Source of the DNA: JBBDMW01 sp040878005
GTDB taxonomy: Bacteria > Chloroflexota > Dehalococcoidia > Lucifugimonadales > Lucifugimonadaceae
DNA length: 32,833 bases
Direction of reading: 5' to 3'
NCBI GenBank assembly: GCA_040878005.1
Contig: JBBDMW010000020.1
Coordinates: forward strand, 1-32,833
This document shows, one piece after another, positions 22,628 to 30,727 of this stretch. Both the position numbers and the translations under genes were made by a program. Below the pieces are notes generated by a model. The model ran no database searches. It saw only the letters and a program-made list of their open reading frames with translations, and was not told the origin of the DNA. Within the stretch, counting starts at the first letter, position 1. Every line of letters starts with the position of its first letter.

Positions 22628-25201
22628 GTGTTCACTCGACTTGCCCTTCGCTACCGGATCATCACAATCGTTCTCATGCTCGCAGTCATGGCGGGCGGGG
22701 CATACAGCCTCACAAAGCTCCAGGTTGCGCTGCTTCCGGACATTGAATTCCCTGCCGTAACCATTGCCGCACCCTATCCAGGTGCGTTGCCCCAGCAGGT
22801 GCTGGATGACGTCACGCTCCCCATCGAGGGCGCGCTGGCAGACCTTGACGGCGTGACCACGTTGCAGACCCTCTCCGCTCCCGGCCTCGCACAGGTGGTG
22901 GTGCTGGCGGACTTTGGTGAGGACATGCAGGCGTTCGAGGCGGAAATCAACCGCCGGTTGCAGGGTTTGGACTTCCCCGCTGAAGTGGCGCCGCAGGTTG
23001 GCCGCATAAGCCTGGATCAGTTCCCCATCGTCACGGTAGCCATTACCGGCAATAACGACATCAGCGCTCTGGCTGCCACGGTGCGGTCACAGGTGGTGCC
23101 TGCGCTGGAGGAGGTCCCTGGAGTCATTTCAGCGGACATTCCGCAGGGTCTTGAGGAGGGCACCGCAATCTCCCGCGCCAATGGGGAGCCGTCGGTCACA
23201 ATAAGCATCCTGAAGCACCCGGATGCCAACACCATCGAAGTGGCGAACGCAGCGATGGAGCGGTTGGAAGACCTCACCTCAGCGCTGCCGGCGGGCACTG
23301 AGTTCATCGAGATATCCAACCAGGCGCCGGAGATCCAGGCGTCCATCGATGAAGTCACTCAGCACGTTGCCCTTGGCGCGATATTCGCCGTGATCATGAT
23401 GTTCGCCTTCCTGCTCAGCGTCCGGCCCACGCTGGTGACCTCAGTCGCCATACCGGTCAGCCTCCTGGCGGCCTTCATAGTCATGCACCTGCAGGGGCTG
23501 AGCCTGAACATCCTGACCCTTGGCGGCCTCGCCATCGCCGTCGGCCGGGTCGTGGACGACTCCATCGTGGTCATGGAGAACACGTTCCGCCACATGCAAA
23601 ACGGGGAGTCGCCGGGCCAGGCAGCTCTGAATGGGGCCAGGGAGGTGGCCGTGCCCATCACTGCCTCCACCCTGACGACCATCGCGGTCTTCCTGCCCCT
23701 GGCGTTCATTGGCGGGTTCATCAGTGTTATTTTCCTGCCCTTCGCTCTCACTATCGTCTATGCGCTGCTGGCTTCGCTGGTGGTTGCGCTGACCATTGTT
23801 CCCGTGCTGTCGGCCATGCTCATCCCCAGGGTGCGGGAGCACCGGGAGAATTTGCTTGAGCGGACCTATGTGCGCACCGTGCGCGCCGCCCTGTCCCACC
23901 GTTTGCTCACGTTGGGCGCTGCTGCGGCCCTGACTGTCCTGAGCCTCTTCCTCCTGCCGTTCATTCCCGTAGGCTTCCTGCCCACTGGCGGTGAATCAGT
24001 GTTGAGCCTGCAGGTGACAGTCCCCGGCAATGCTGATCGGGATACGGTGCTGAGCGAACTGGATGATGTAGAGGCCGTCCTGGAAGACATGCGGCAGGAT
24101 GGCGAGGTGGAGGCGTACTCGTCTACATACGGCTCGACCGACCTTTTCTCCGGCATGGGCTCTTCCAACGGAGCCAACCTCCAGGTGAGATTGGCCCACG
24201 GCGTGGACGGCCAGGCCACCGCCGAGATGCTCCGGCAGACGCTTCCAACGGAAACCCGCGACGTGCGTATATCCACCATTGCCGGCGGCGCACCGGATTC
24301 CAGTAGCCTGGAACTGACACTGCAGGGCGAAAACTATGCTTTGTTGGCACAGACCGCCGAGGATCTGACGGAACGCGTCAGCAACCTGGACGGGCTGGTC
24401 AACGTGAGCCACAACGCGGTGAACGTGGAGGGCGCGCCTGCGGAAGTGATCGCAATGCTGCCAATCGTGCGGATGGATGGACGGCAGTCTGTGACCATCA
24501 GCGGCACAATCACGGCCCAGAACACGCAGGCGGTCAACCTCGAGATTCAGAGCATTGTCAGTGACAACCCGCTGCCTGAAGGCGTGGACCTGGTGACTGG
24601 CGGAGTCTTCGCTGATATAGACGAGGCGTTCCAGCAGATGGCCATCGCGATGGGGATCAGCGTAATCCTTGTGTACCTCGTCATGGTCGTGACCCAGCGG
24701 TCGTTCGTCATCCCATTCATCATTCTGCTGGCGCTGCCCCTGGCCTTCATCGGCGCTTTCGGTCTGCTGTTCGTAACCCAGCGCGCTCTGGGTCTGCCGT
24801 CGCTGATGGGACTCCTCATGCTGGTGGGCCTGGTTGTGACCAACGCCATCGTGCTCATCGCCTTCATAGAGCAGTTGCGGGCACGCGGGATGGGTATGTG
24901 GGACGCGCTTGTGGAAGGCGGACGGACCCGGTTGCGTCCCATCTTGATGACGGCGCTCACTACCACCTTCGTACTCATGCCTATGGCACTGGGCATTGGC
25001 GCTGAGGGCGCGGGCATCATCGGCGCAGAGCTGGCTACGGTGGTCATCGGCGGACTGCTGGCATCCACGTTCCTCACGCTGGTGGTCATCCCCGTGGTCT
25101 ACAGCTTCCTGCGCAAGAAGGGGCCGAAACAGGTGGAGGCCCCTGCTGCCGCCACAGAACCGGCTGGGACCGGCATTGGGGCTCCGATCCGGGAAGTGTA
25201 G
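22628..25201 (+). CDS. RND-family efflux permease, short form lacking docking subdomains
   Basis: An 857-residue inner-membrane pump of the HAE1/AcrB-SwrC type, proton-driven. Twelve TM segments fit: TM1 at about 10-30, TM2-6 between 246 and 400, TM7 at about 427-447, TM8-12 between 672 and 828. The TM4 proton pair is Asp310-Asp311 in GRVVDDSIVVMEN; TM10 has Thr738 where AcrB has its lysine, as in many Gram-positive homologues. Usual length is about 1030-1060. The missing length falls in both periplasmic loops: after VISADIPQ... and after NVSHNAVNVEG..., where the TolC-docking subdomains (DN, DC) normally lie. GTG start with AAGGA about 12 bases upstream. No adaptor (HlyD) or outer-membrane channel gene is adjacent. 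Substrates unknown. Confidence 0.9.
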   Translation: MFTRLALRYRIITIVLMLAVMAGGAYSLTKLQVALLPDIEFPAVTIAAPYPGALPQQVLDDVTLPIEGALADLDGVTTLQTLSAPGLAQVVVLADFGEDMQAFEAEINRRLQGLDFPAEVAPQVGRISLDQFPIVTVAITGNNDISALAATVRSQVVPALEEVPGVISADIPQGLEEGTAISRANGEPSVTISILKHPDANTIEVANAAMERLEDLTSALPAGTEFIEISNQAPEIQASIDEVTQHVALGAIFAVIMMFAFLLSVRPTLVTSVAIPVSLLAAFIVMHLQGLSLNILTLGGLAIAVGRVVDDSIVVMENTFRHMQNGESPGQAALNGAREVAVPITASTLTTIAVFLPLAFIGGFISVIFLPFALTIVYALLASLVVALTIVPVLSAMLIPRVREHRENLLERTYVRTVRAALSHRLLTLGAAAALTVLSLFLLPFIPVGFLPTGGESVLSLQVTVPGNADRDTVLSELDDVEAVLEDMRQDGEVEAYSSTYGSTDLFSGMGSSNGANLQVRLAHGVDGQATAEMLRQTLPTETRDVRISTIAGGAPDSSSLELTLQGENYALLAQTAEDLTERVSNLDGLVNVSHNAVNVEGAPAEVIAMLPIVRMDGRQSVTISGTITAQNTQAVNLEIQSIVSDNPLPEGVDLVTGGVFADIDEAFQQMAIAMGISVILVYLVMVVTQRSFVIPFIILLALPLAFIGAFGLLFVTQRALGLPSLMGLLMLVGLVVTNAIVLIAFIEQLRARGMGMWDALVEGGRTRLRPILMTALTTTFVLMPMALGIGAEGAGIIGAELATVVIGGLLASTFLTLVVIPVVYSFLRKKGPKQVEAPAAATEPAGTGIGAPIREV

Positions 25202-25445
25202 CGTTAAAAATTTTGGGTCGGCAACCGTGCAGGAAGTGGGTCAGCTTAAAGTCAGCTGTGTACGGTCGATGAGTTCAGTCGGCAAGATGTGGACGTGTCC
25301 CATTCTTGGCGTCAATCGGAGCTTGGAACGGCGAGCACCTTCACATACCACTAGACTGGCGCCTAGGATGGAACAGCAGTTTCACCACCCGAAGTAAGAA
25401 GTACCATTGTCGACCGGGCTCCTCGGCTGACACTTCCTCAACATC

Positions 25446-26126
25446 ATGCAACTACCGTCGCATTACTTGAAGCTCCCTGTGACCGCTCTCGCTCCAGAGA
25501 TAATTACTTCGTTTGAGCACCTGTTTGCGGAACGGGTTCTCCGTGCAGGCGGCGCGGGGATCGACTACACGCTGCCAGCGCCCAAGTGGCAGTTCTTGAA
25601 TTACATGGCGGACACAAAAGAGGTCGTCATGCACGGGAGCGGAGACTCGACGATCAGCGAGTTCCAACCACGGCAATCGAACGACGTAGATGAATTTGGC
25701 GATCAACGTGCGGTCTATGCGGCCTCGGATGGGATTTGGGCGACGTACTTCGCCATCGTGGATCGAGATCGCTTTGTGCGGTCACTTGTCAACACCTGCT
25801 TTCGAGTTGTGGAGCCGGGTGGAACATCTGAACCGTACTACTATTTCTCAGTCAACCGCGGTGCTCTCCCGCATCAACCATGGCGTCCGGGCACCGTATA
25901 CGTTCTTCCGAGGAAGACATTCGAGCCGCAACCATGGCAACGTTCTCGTGGCATCGAAATCGAATCAGCACAATGGCGCAGCTTCGTCCCCGTGAAGCCC
26001 CTTGCAAGGATCGCAGTGAACCCTTCGGACTTTCCATTCCTTGGCCAGATACGTGGTCATGACCCAGTCGCAGTTCGGCAACGGTCTATGACAGACCCGG
26101 ACGGATTCCCGTGGCTGGATGACTGA
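25446..26126 (+). CDS. Conserved uncharacterised protein, possible ADP-ribosyltransferase-like fold
   Basis: A 226-residue soluble protein with no signal peptide or membrane segment. The central block reads VVMHGSGDSTISEFQPRQSNDVDEFGDQRAVYAASDGIWATYFAIVDR. I recall the same block in hypothetical proteins of other bacteria, so it is a real family. The order HGS, then (I).xFxPR, then AVYAA and A.YFA resembles the H-Y pattern of ADP-ribosyltransferase folds, but I cannot show the third catalytic position. It is A+T-richer than the RND gene, has no strong ribosome site and stands alone next to a region with mobile-element remnants. Function not assigned. Confidence 0.65.
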   Translation: MQLPSHYLKLPVTALAPEIITSFEHLFAERVLRAGGAGIDYTLPAPKWQFLNYMADTKEVVMHGSGDSTISEFQPRQSNDVDEFGDQRAVYAASDGIWATYFAIVDRDRFVRSLVNTCFRVVEPGGTSEPYYYFSVNRGALPHQPWRPGTVYVLPRKTFEPQPWQRSRGIEIESAQWRSFVPVKPLARIAVNPSDFPFLGQIRGHDPVAVRQRSMTDPDGFPWLDD

Positions 26127-26563
26127 CCAGGATTTGTCTGACGTGAATGCCCACAGCAGGTTTTCGCGATGGATGTATGTACATGAAGGGCCTGTTTTTT
26201 TGGTGTACCGGCACGATCATCTCTGCTTGTACTCCACTTGCTGTCCAGCGCCGCCACGAAATGTAGCTCCTGAATCGCGGCCATACTGACTGTCCGGTAT
26301 CCGAGGACGTCAGGCCAAACTGACCCACTACCACCGAGCAGGGAAGGTCGCCTTGGCTGCACGGCTGCCAGCCTTCGCCGGTGCCTGTGGCCCGCAAAAG
26401 GAGCCAGCGACCTGAGTGGTCAGGCCCCACGTCCCGGGTCGAACAGGCGCCGAAAAGCCACTGCGCCTGGGCATGGGTTGGCGAACATCATCGACTCAAT
26501 GTTAGCCTCGCGTGATCCACTCGTGGAACGCGTACCCCGACTTGAACATGGAGGAGGCATGCC
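26127..26563. other. Gene-free region between the unknown protein and the methyltransferase
   Basis: Frames on the minus strand (26057-26430) have no domain or start signal and are not called. A run of seven T at about 26194-26200 follows a weak structure and might terminate the upstream gene. GGAGGAGG just before 26560 is the ribosome site of the methyltransferase. Otherwise nothing recognised. Confidence 0.35.
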
Positions 26564-27367
26564 ATGACCGACTACCAGGCCGTCACCCAGCGCCAGCAGG
26601 TTACCTGGTCCACCGGCGACTTTAATGCGATTGCCCGCAAGACCATGGCAATGAGTGAAAGGCTAATCGAGGCTGTAGACCCGCATGCCGGGCAACGTGT
26701 CCTGGACGTCGCGTGCGGCAGTGGCAACGCTGCCATCGTCGCAGGGCGCCGCGACTGTGAAGTCACGGGTATCGACTACGTGCCTGATCTAATCGAACGC
26801 GCTCGTATGCGGGCAACGGCAGAGGGGCTGGACATCGACTTCCAGGTCGGAGATGCGCAGGCGTTGCCGTTCGAAGATGCCAGCTTTGACGTGGTCGTCT
26901 CTGTACTTGGTGTCATGTTCGCGCCTGACCAGGAGAAGGCTGCGAGCGAACTGCTGCGGGTGTGCCGCCCCGGCGGGACCATCGGGCTGGTCTCCTGGAT
27001 GCCGAAGGATTTCGGAGGTGACTTCTTCGCAGCTCACGCCAGGTACGCTCCTCCGCCGCCCGGAGTCAATCCGCCGGTTCGCTGGGGTACGGACGCCGGC
27101 CTGCAGGAGCTTTTGGGCGACGGTGTCAGTTCAATTGACAGCCAGGAGCGTGTAACGTTCGGGCACTTCCGGTCCATCGACCACACCTTCGATCTGCATC
27201 GGACCTACTTCGGCCCAACCATCAAGGCGTTCGAGACGGCAGACGCCGGGGCACATGCTGACCTCCGGAAGGACATCTGCGACGTGTTTGAACGCTACAA
27301 CCGCGCAACTGACGGCACCGCCGTTGTGGAGTACAAGTACCTCCAGACCATTGCCAAAAGAGCATAG
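26564..27367 (+). CDS. Class I SAM-dependent methyltransferase
   Basis: A 267-residue methyltransferase with the Rossmann-type SAM fold: motif I VLDVACGSGNAAI at 46-58, acidic loop GIDYVPDLIERA at 69-80, motif II VGDAQALPFEDASFDVVVSVLGVMF, and motif III RVCRPGGTIGLVSWMP. This UbiE/COQ5-like pattern is shared by many small-molecule methyltransferases, so the substrate cannot be named. The C-terminal third (FRSIDHTFDLHRTYFGPTIKAFE) is typical of the 'ubiE-like' group found widely in Actinobacteria and Chloroflexota. A strong GGAGGAGG precedes the start. Single gene; no pathway neighbours. Confidence 0.88.
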   Translation: MTDYQAVTQRQQVTWSTGDFNAIARKTMAMSERLIEAVDPHAGQRVLDVACGSGNAAIVAGRRDCEVTGIDYVPDLIERARMRATAEGLDIDFQVGDAQALPFEDASFDVVVSVLGVMFAPDQEKAASELLRVCRPGGTIGLVSWMPKDFGGDFFAAHARYAPPPPGVNPPVRWGTDAGLQELLGDGVSSIDSQERVTFGHFRSIDHTFDLHRTYFGPTIKAFETADAGAHADLRKDICDVFERYNRATDGTAVVEYKYLQTIAKRA

Positions 27368-27605
27368 GCGGCAGCCGTCGGCATAGCCCGGCCCCTCGGC
27401 TTGTCTGGTGAGCAGGCGACGGGCAGGGCGGAAGGTGCTATTGGCTCCACGGGTGGGGGAATCCGAACTATTCTCCGCTTCAGCACCCTAGTCAGTGTCC
27501 GATTCTACACCAAGCGCACCCCTAAGATGGGCTATCGCTTGCTGAGCCTGTGTTCACCGCAGGATGCCCTCACTGCTCTTGCCGGGGGAAACCACTCAGC
27601 CCAAG

Positions 27606-27713
27606 TCGTATCTCAATCCCGTCGCCCTCGCCCACGATCGGCATCAGCGGATTGACGCTGGCGAGATCCCATCCCGAGCGGCGCTGGCCCGTGATCTGGG
27701 TGTGAGCAGAGCG
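27606..27713 (+). pseudogene. Recombinase-associated HTH fragment
   Basis: The translation SYLNPVALAHDRHQRIDAGEIPSRAALARDLGVSRA matches the HTH segment often found beside or within site-specific recombinase genes (NP..LA.....Q..L..GE..SRA.LAR.LGVSRA). After VSRA the pattern is lost and a different element begins about 9 bases later in another frame. No start codon context or catalytic domain is present, so it is a leftover. Confidence 0.55.
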
Positions 27714-27721
27714 CACGGGAC

Positions 27722-28102
27722 AAATACGCAGCGCGCCGGTTTCTCAGACGCCTGATTGAGACCTCTGGCCGCAGGCCTCTCAGACTCACAACAGATAAGC
27801 ATCCGGCATACAGGAAGGCTATCCGCTGGGTCGTTGGCAGGAAGGCCCGCCACCGCACAGACCGGTATCTGAACGACCGGACAGAGCAGAGCCACCGCCA
27901 CATCAAGCAGCGCTATTGTCCAATGTTGGCCGATGCTCGGGTTCGGGAGCTTCGAGTCGGCAGCCGGTTCTGCACAGCGTTCGACGAGCTGCGGAACTAT
28001 CTGACGATCCAGGCGACCGCCGGAGTGCGGATCACATCTTCGGAGAGGAAACAGATCGTCAACCGGCGATGGTCTGCGCTAATGGCCGAGCTGTCGGTTT
28101 GA
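27722..28102 (+). pseudogene. IS6-family transposase, C-terminal fragment
   Basis: A 126-codon frame without a start encodes KYAARRFLRRLIETSG..., TTDKHPAYRKAIRWVVG, then RHRTDRYLNDRTEQSHRHIKQRYCPML and a conserved C-terminus. These contain the second Asp (TTDK) and the catalytic Glu (RTEQSHRHIK) of the DDE triad of IS6/IS240-type transposases, which copy themselves by replicative transposition. The N-terminal HTH and first Asp are missing, so the gene is dead. It abuts the recombinase-type HTH fragment, implying a deletion or nested insertion. Confidence 0.8.
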
Positions 28103-28168
28103 TCAGTGGGGGATATGGCGCTTCAACTCGTCGTAAAATCAGCGCGTGACCTGAAGTCTGACAGAACC
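27722..28168 (+). mobile_element. Truncated IS6-family element
   Basis: The transposase remnant is followed by GACAGAACC near 28159-28167, similar to the right inverted end of IS6/IS240 elements (which end ...CAGAACC). I find no matching left end (GGTTCTG...) in the 350 bases before the remnant, so the left half is lost. Confidence 0.5.
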
Positions 28169-28224
28169 CAATCAGTCTGGTCTATCTTGATTCCGCGGAT
28201 TGGAGGACAAGAACAATAACCAAC

Positions 28225-28266
28225 AGACCCCCCGAGCGGAACTGGATCGTCCGGCTCGGGGGGTCT
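28225..28266. terminator. 13-bp perfect inverted repeat, possible terminator of the minus-strand sigma operon
   Basis: AGACCCCCCGAGC (28225-28237) and GCTCGGGGGGTCT (28254-28266) with a 16-base loop. On the minus strand the stem is followed by a T-rich but broken tract (TGTTGGTTATTGTTCTT), making it a fair terminator for the anti-sigma-like gene that ends at 28345. It could equally belong to the IS debris. Confidence 0.5.
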
Positions 28267-28344
28267 CCGATGAGCAGGTGGATCGGCTATTCGTTCAACC
28301 TGCGTTGATCAACGAAAGAGGGCCTTAAGATCCGCAAGGTATCT

Positions 28345-29499
28345 CTACCTAGGTGCGGTAATTGCGACCACTTCGTTGAAGTCGGTGAAGGTGTATGTGT
28401 ACGTGATCACACTCGTGGAGGGCCATTCACCACGTCTGACAATCGGCGCGTCCGCGAACTCTGTGAACGCAGGATCTGACTCCAGATTGTTCCTGATTGA
28501 TTGCACGAACTGCTCCTCCGAATTGTCTGTTTCCAGCACAACAACGGCCTTACGAGGGAGTCCATCATCTGCGCCAATCCACGTCTCAACCGTTTCCGGT
28601 CCGCTGCTCCCCATACGCCTCGCTTTGTAGTGGATCAACTCCTCGCCATCTACCGATTCGATTCCCAGCTTGAGGACTTCGTCGTAGCCAGACTGCAGGG
28701 ATTGCAAAGTTCCAATCGGCACTTGAGCGGCCCCCTCGAACGTAAACGGCCTCCAAATATTCGAGGTCGAATTCAACATCCACTCGCCATCACCCTCCCG
28801 GGTGTAGAGCTGACCGTCAGCAAAGACTCGCTCCGTCGACCTAGTGAGTAGATCCCGCCCGCCAAGGTCCACCGCTCTGAAATCGCCATCCCTTTGAATC
28901 CACTGTGTGGCCCCGGAAAAATCTCCGTCCGCCAGATCATAAACACCGTTCTCGATCGTCAACTGCTGACCGTCCGAGCAGCCATACACGATCCCGGTAT
29001 CCGAGATACTGGCACCTCCCAGGCTCGCCTTCTCATCGGAGGTCAATGGTGTATTGAAACCAGAGAAACAGGTTCCGTGATTAATCGAGGTTTGCGCCTC
29101 GTATCTCACTGTATTCAGCCCGAGCAGCGCTTCGACCGATTCAGTGATCACGTCTGCGCTGACGACGTCAGGACCCTCGTTGTCCATCACAAGGGGCAGC
29201 ATCGCCAGGGTTACGGCGACCGCCATCAACACAAGAACGCCAACTCCTCTAAGGGCCCATGAAGGCCTCCAGAGTATTCTTACCGGATTAGGAGACTTCT
29301 GTTCGTATTCCACATGAAGGTTTTCAAGCCTTTGCCCTAGAGCCTCCACAAAGAACAAAGTGGGCTTATGAACGGCAGCGAGCATATCGACCGTCTGAAC
29401 GAGATCCTCCGGCAAGGATTCGTTCCTTGGACATCCTTTTTTACGAATTAATGCCAAAGGAATGCGACCAATTGATGCCCGAATCATGCTGTCAATCAT
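28345..29499 (-). CDS. Membrane anti-sigma-like protein with large extracytoplasmic domain
   Basis: A 384-residue single-pass membrane protein. Residues 1-82 are cytoplasmic, with a helical stretch (LPEDLVQTVDMLAAVHKPTLFFVEALGQRLENL) like the sigma-binding tails of Chloroflexi/Actinobacteria anti-sigma-like proteins; no zinc HxxxCxxC motif is present. The TM helix is at about 83-105 (GVGVLVLMAVAVTLAMLPLV). The outer domain of about 270 residues is rich in Trp and beta strands (ATQWIQRDGDFRAVDLGG, TREGDGEWMLNS, ETWIGADDGLPRKAVVVLE) and recalls LolA/RseB- or LppX-like domains. The start overlaps the sigma gene by 8 bases with AGGAG upstream, so the two are translationally coupled; the pairing supports the anti-sigma role (inference). 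Confidence 0.75.
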   Translation of the reverse strand: MIDSMIRASIGRIPLALIRKKGCPRNESLPEDLVQTVDMLAAVHKPTLFFVEALGQRLENLHVEYEQKSPNPVRILWRPSWALRGVGVLVLMAVAVTLAMLPLVMDNEGPDVVSADVITESVEALLGLNTVRYEAQTSINHGTCFSGFNTPLTSDEKASLGGASISDTGIVYGCSDGQQLTIENGVYDLADGDFSGATQWIQRDGDFRAVDLGGRDLLTRSTERVFADGQLYTREGDGEWMLNSTSNIWRPFTFEGAAQVPIGTLQSLQSGYDEVLKLGIESVDGEELIHYKARRMGSSGPETVETWIGADDGLPRKAVVVLETDNSEEQFVQSIRNNLESDPAFTEFADAPIVRRGEWPSTSVITYTYTFTDFNEVVAITAPR

Positions 29500-30091
29500 C
29501 TGATCTCTCCTCTAATACGTCTTTCAATGACCGCAGTACACGATGCACATCGACTCTCAATGCGCCCTCACTCTTCCCCACTATTTCTGCTACTTCTCGA
29601 TAAGAGAGTCCAGCCCAAAACCGCAGTTCAACAATCTCTCTACTTTTGTCCGGTATTGCGGCGAGTAACTCCCTTACGGACTCCGCCCGTTCCGTTTGGA
29701 TCACAATATGCTCGGGATTCTGATTCGGTTCTTCTCTCCGGTCTGGTTGTCGCTGGTGACGGCTTCGTTCCCGCCAGTACTCCATACTCCGATTACGAGC
29801 AATTCCAAAAAGCCATGCCCTCCAGGATTTGCCTGACTGGAACTTATCGGCCATACGCAGCGCCCTAACGAACACGTCAGATGTCAGATCTTCAGCAGTT
29901 CCGCTCCCAAATTTCCACGTGAAATACGAAAAAACCTGATGTACATAGCGCAGATACAGTGTTCTAAACGCGTCACGGTTCTCGACTACGGATGCAGCGA
30001 GGACTTCATCCGAAAGTTCAGAACTTTCCCATGCGGCTATCTTCACGGCACGGGAATCAGTTGGCCTAGTATTTACCAACTCGTCGCGCAT
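29492..30091 (-). CDS. ECF-type RNA polymerase sigma factor
   Basis: A 199-residue sigma-70 family factor of the extracytoplasmic-function group. Region 2 spans about 42-107 (LYLRYVHQVFSYFTWKFGSGTAEDLTSDVFVRA then FQSGKSWRAWLFGIARNRSMEYWRER) and region 4 about 137-192 (ELLAAIPDKSREIVELRFWAGLSYREVAEIVGKSEGALRVDVHRVLRSL). The two are joined by a polar linker; region 3 is absent, as expected. A 20-residue N-terminal extension precedes. It is the middle gene of a run with a LuxR-type HTH protein upstream (40-base gap) and the anti-sigma-like gene overlapping its end. Its regulon is unknown; autoregulation is likely but no promoter match was made. Confidence 0.92.
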   Translation of the reverse strand: MRDELVNTRPTDSRAVKIAAWESSELSDEVLAASVVENRDAFRTLYLRYVHQVFSYFTWKFGSGTAEDLTSDVFVRALRMADKFQSGKSWRAWLFGIARNRSMEYWRERSRHQRQPDRREEPNQNPEHIVIQTERAESVRELLAAIPDKSREIVELRFWAGLSYREVAEIVGKSEGALRVDVHRVLRSLKDVLEERSDD

Positions 30092-30131
30092 CTCATATAC
30101 CTGTTGATGAATATCTGTGTCTCAGCGCCAT

Positions 30132-30362
30132 TTAACGCCATCGTCCATACCAAACTCCTAGCTGGAAAAGTGAATCCAATCCTGTCTTCTCTTTTACGCG
30201 CTGGATGTGCTCATAGACCGTTTTGCTCGTTATGTGCAACGTCTCTGATATCTCATGAACAGAGTTTCCTCTCGCCATCATTTCGAAAACACGGCGCTGC
30301 CTCGCACTCAAGTGCCGGTCTTCCAGCGACTGAACCAGATCCATAGTCCTCTTAGTTGTCAT
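30132..30362 (-). CDS. Stand-alone LuxR-type HTH protein
   Basis: A 76-residue protein consisting almost only of a LuxR/GerE DNA-binding domain: LSARQRRVFEMMARGNSVHEISETLHITSKTVYEHIQRVKEKTGL (about 18-62). There is no receiver or sensor domain. AGGAGG sits only one or two bases before the ATG at 30362, too close for normal initiation, while a second ATG at 30344 (MDLVQSL) has AAGAGG four bases upstream; the real start may be 30344, giving 70 residues. First gene of the luxR-sigma-anti-sigma run, so it may control the operon or work with the sigma factor. Confidence 0.8.
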   Translation of the reverse strand: MTTKRTMDLVQSLEDRHLSARQRRVFEMMARGNSVHEISETLHITSKTVYEHIQRVKEKTGLDSLFQLGVWYGRWR

Positions 30363-30727
30363 ACCTCCTCGCTTTCATACACATCACCCCACCAGGACCG
30401 CGCAATCGAATCTTTGATTAATAATTGACGACCCGAACCGAAACGTTACAAATGCGAACTGCGGTCCAAATTCCCTCTATCACCTGACCTCAGACCCGAA
30501 CAGACGTCACTTGTTGGCCGTCTGGAGGCGATGACACCGTCAGAACTACATGAATCGGCCTCATCAGGTAACAGAAGGAAAGAAATTCTCATGCATCGAA
30601 ACCTGGCATAGTCCGCGGCCCACATCTTGCGGAAAGGGATAGATGTCCGGCTGTATCAGGCCGCTATCGCGGCGATACCGCACTCTATCTCCATATATAT
30701 CACTAACTATTAACGATAATCGACATC
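30363..30727. other. Divergent intergenic region between the sigma operon and the BphX-like gene
   Basis: No gene found. The region is A+T-rich at both ends and should carry the promoter of the minus-strand LuxR-sigma operon and that of the plus-strand membrane protein. GCGGAAAGGGATA... to ...CGATACCGCA around 30630-30680 has short inverted pieces but no clean hairpin. No tRNA or repeat. Confidence 0.35.

Noticed and set aside
22082..25201. A full three-part drug efflux system.
   Set aside because: Only the regulator and the permease are present; no adaptor or outer-membrane channel gene is adjacent.
26057..26430. Minus-strand frames of about 100 codons behind the unknown protein.
   Set aside because: They show no start signal or motif, and partly overlap the real gene on the other strand.
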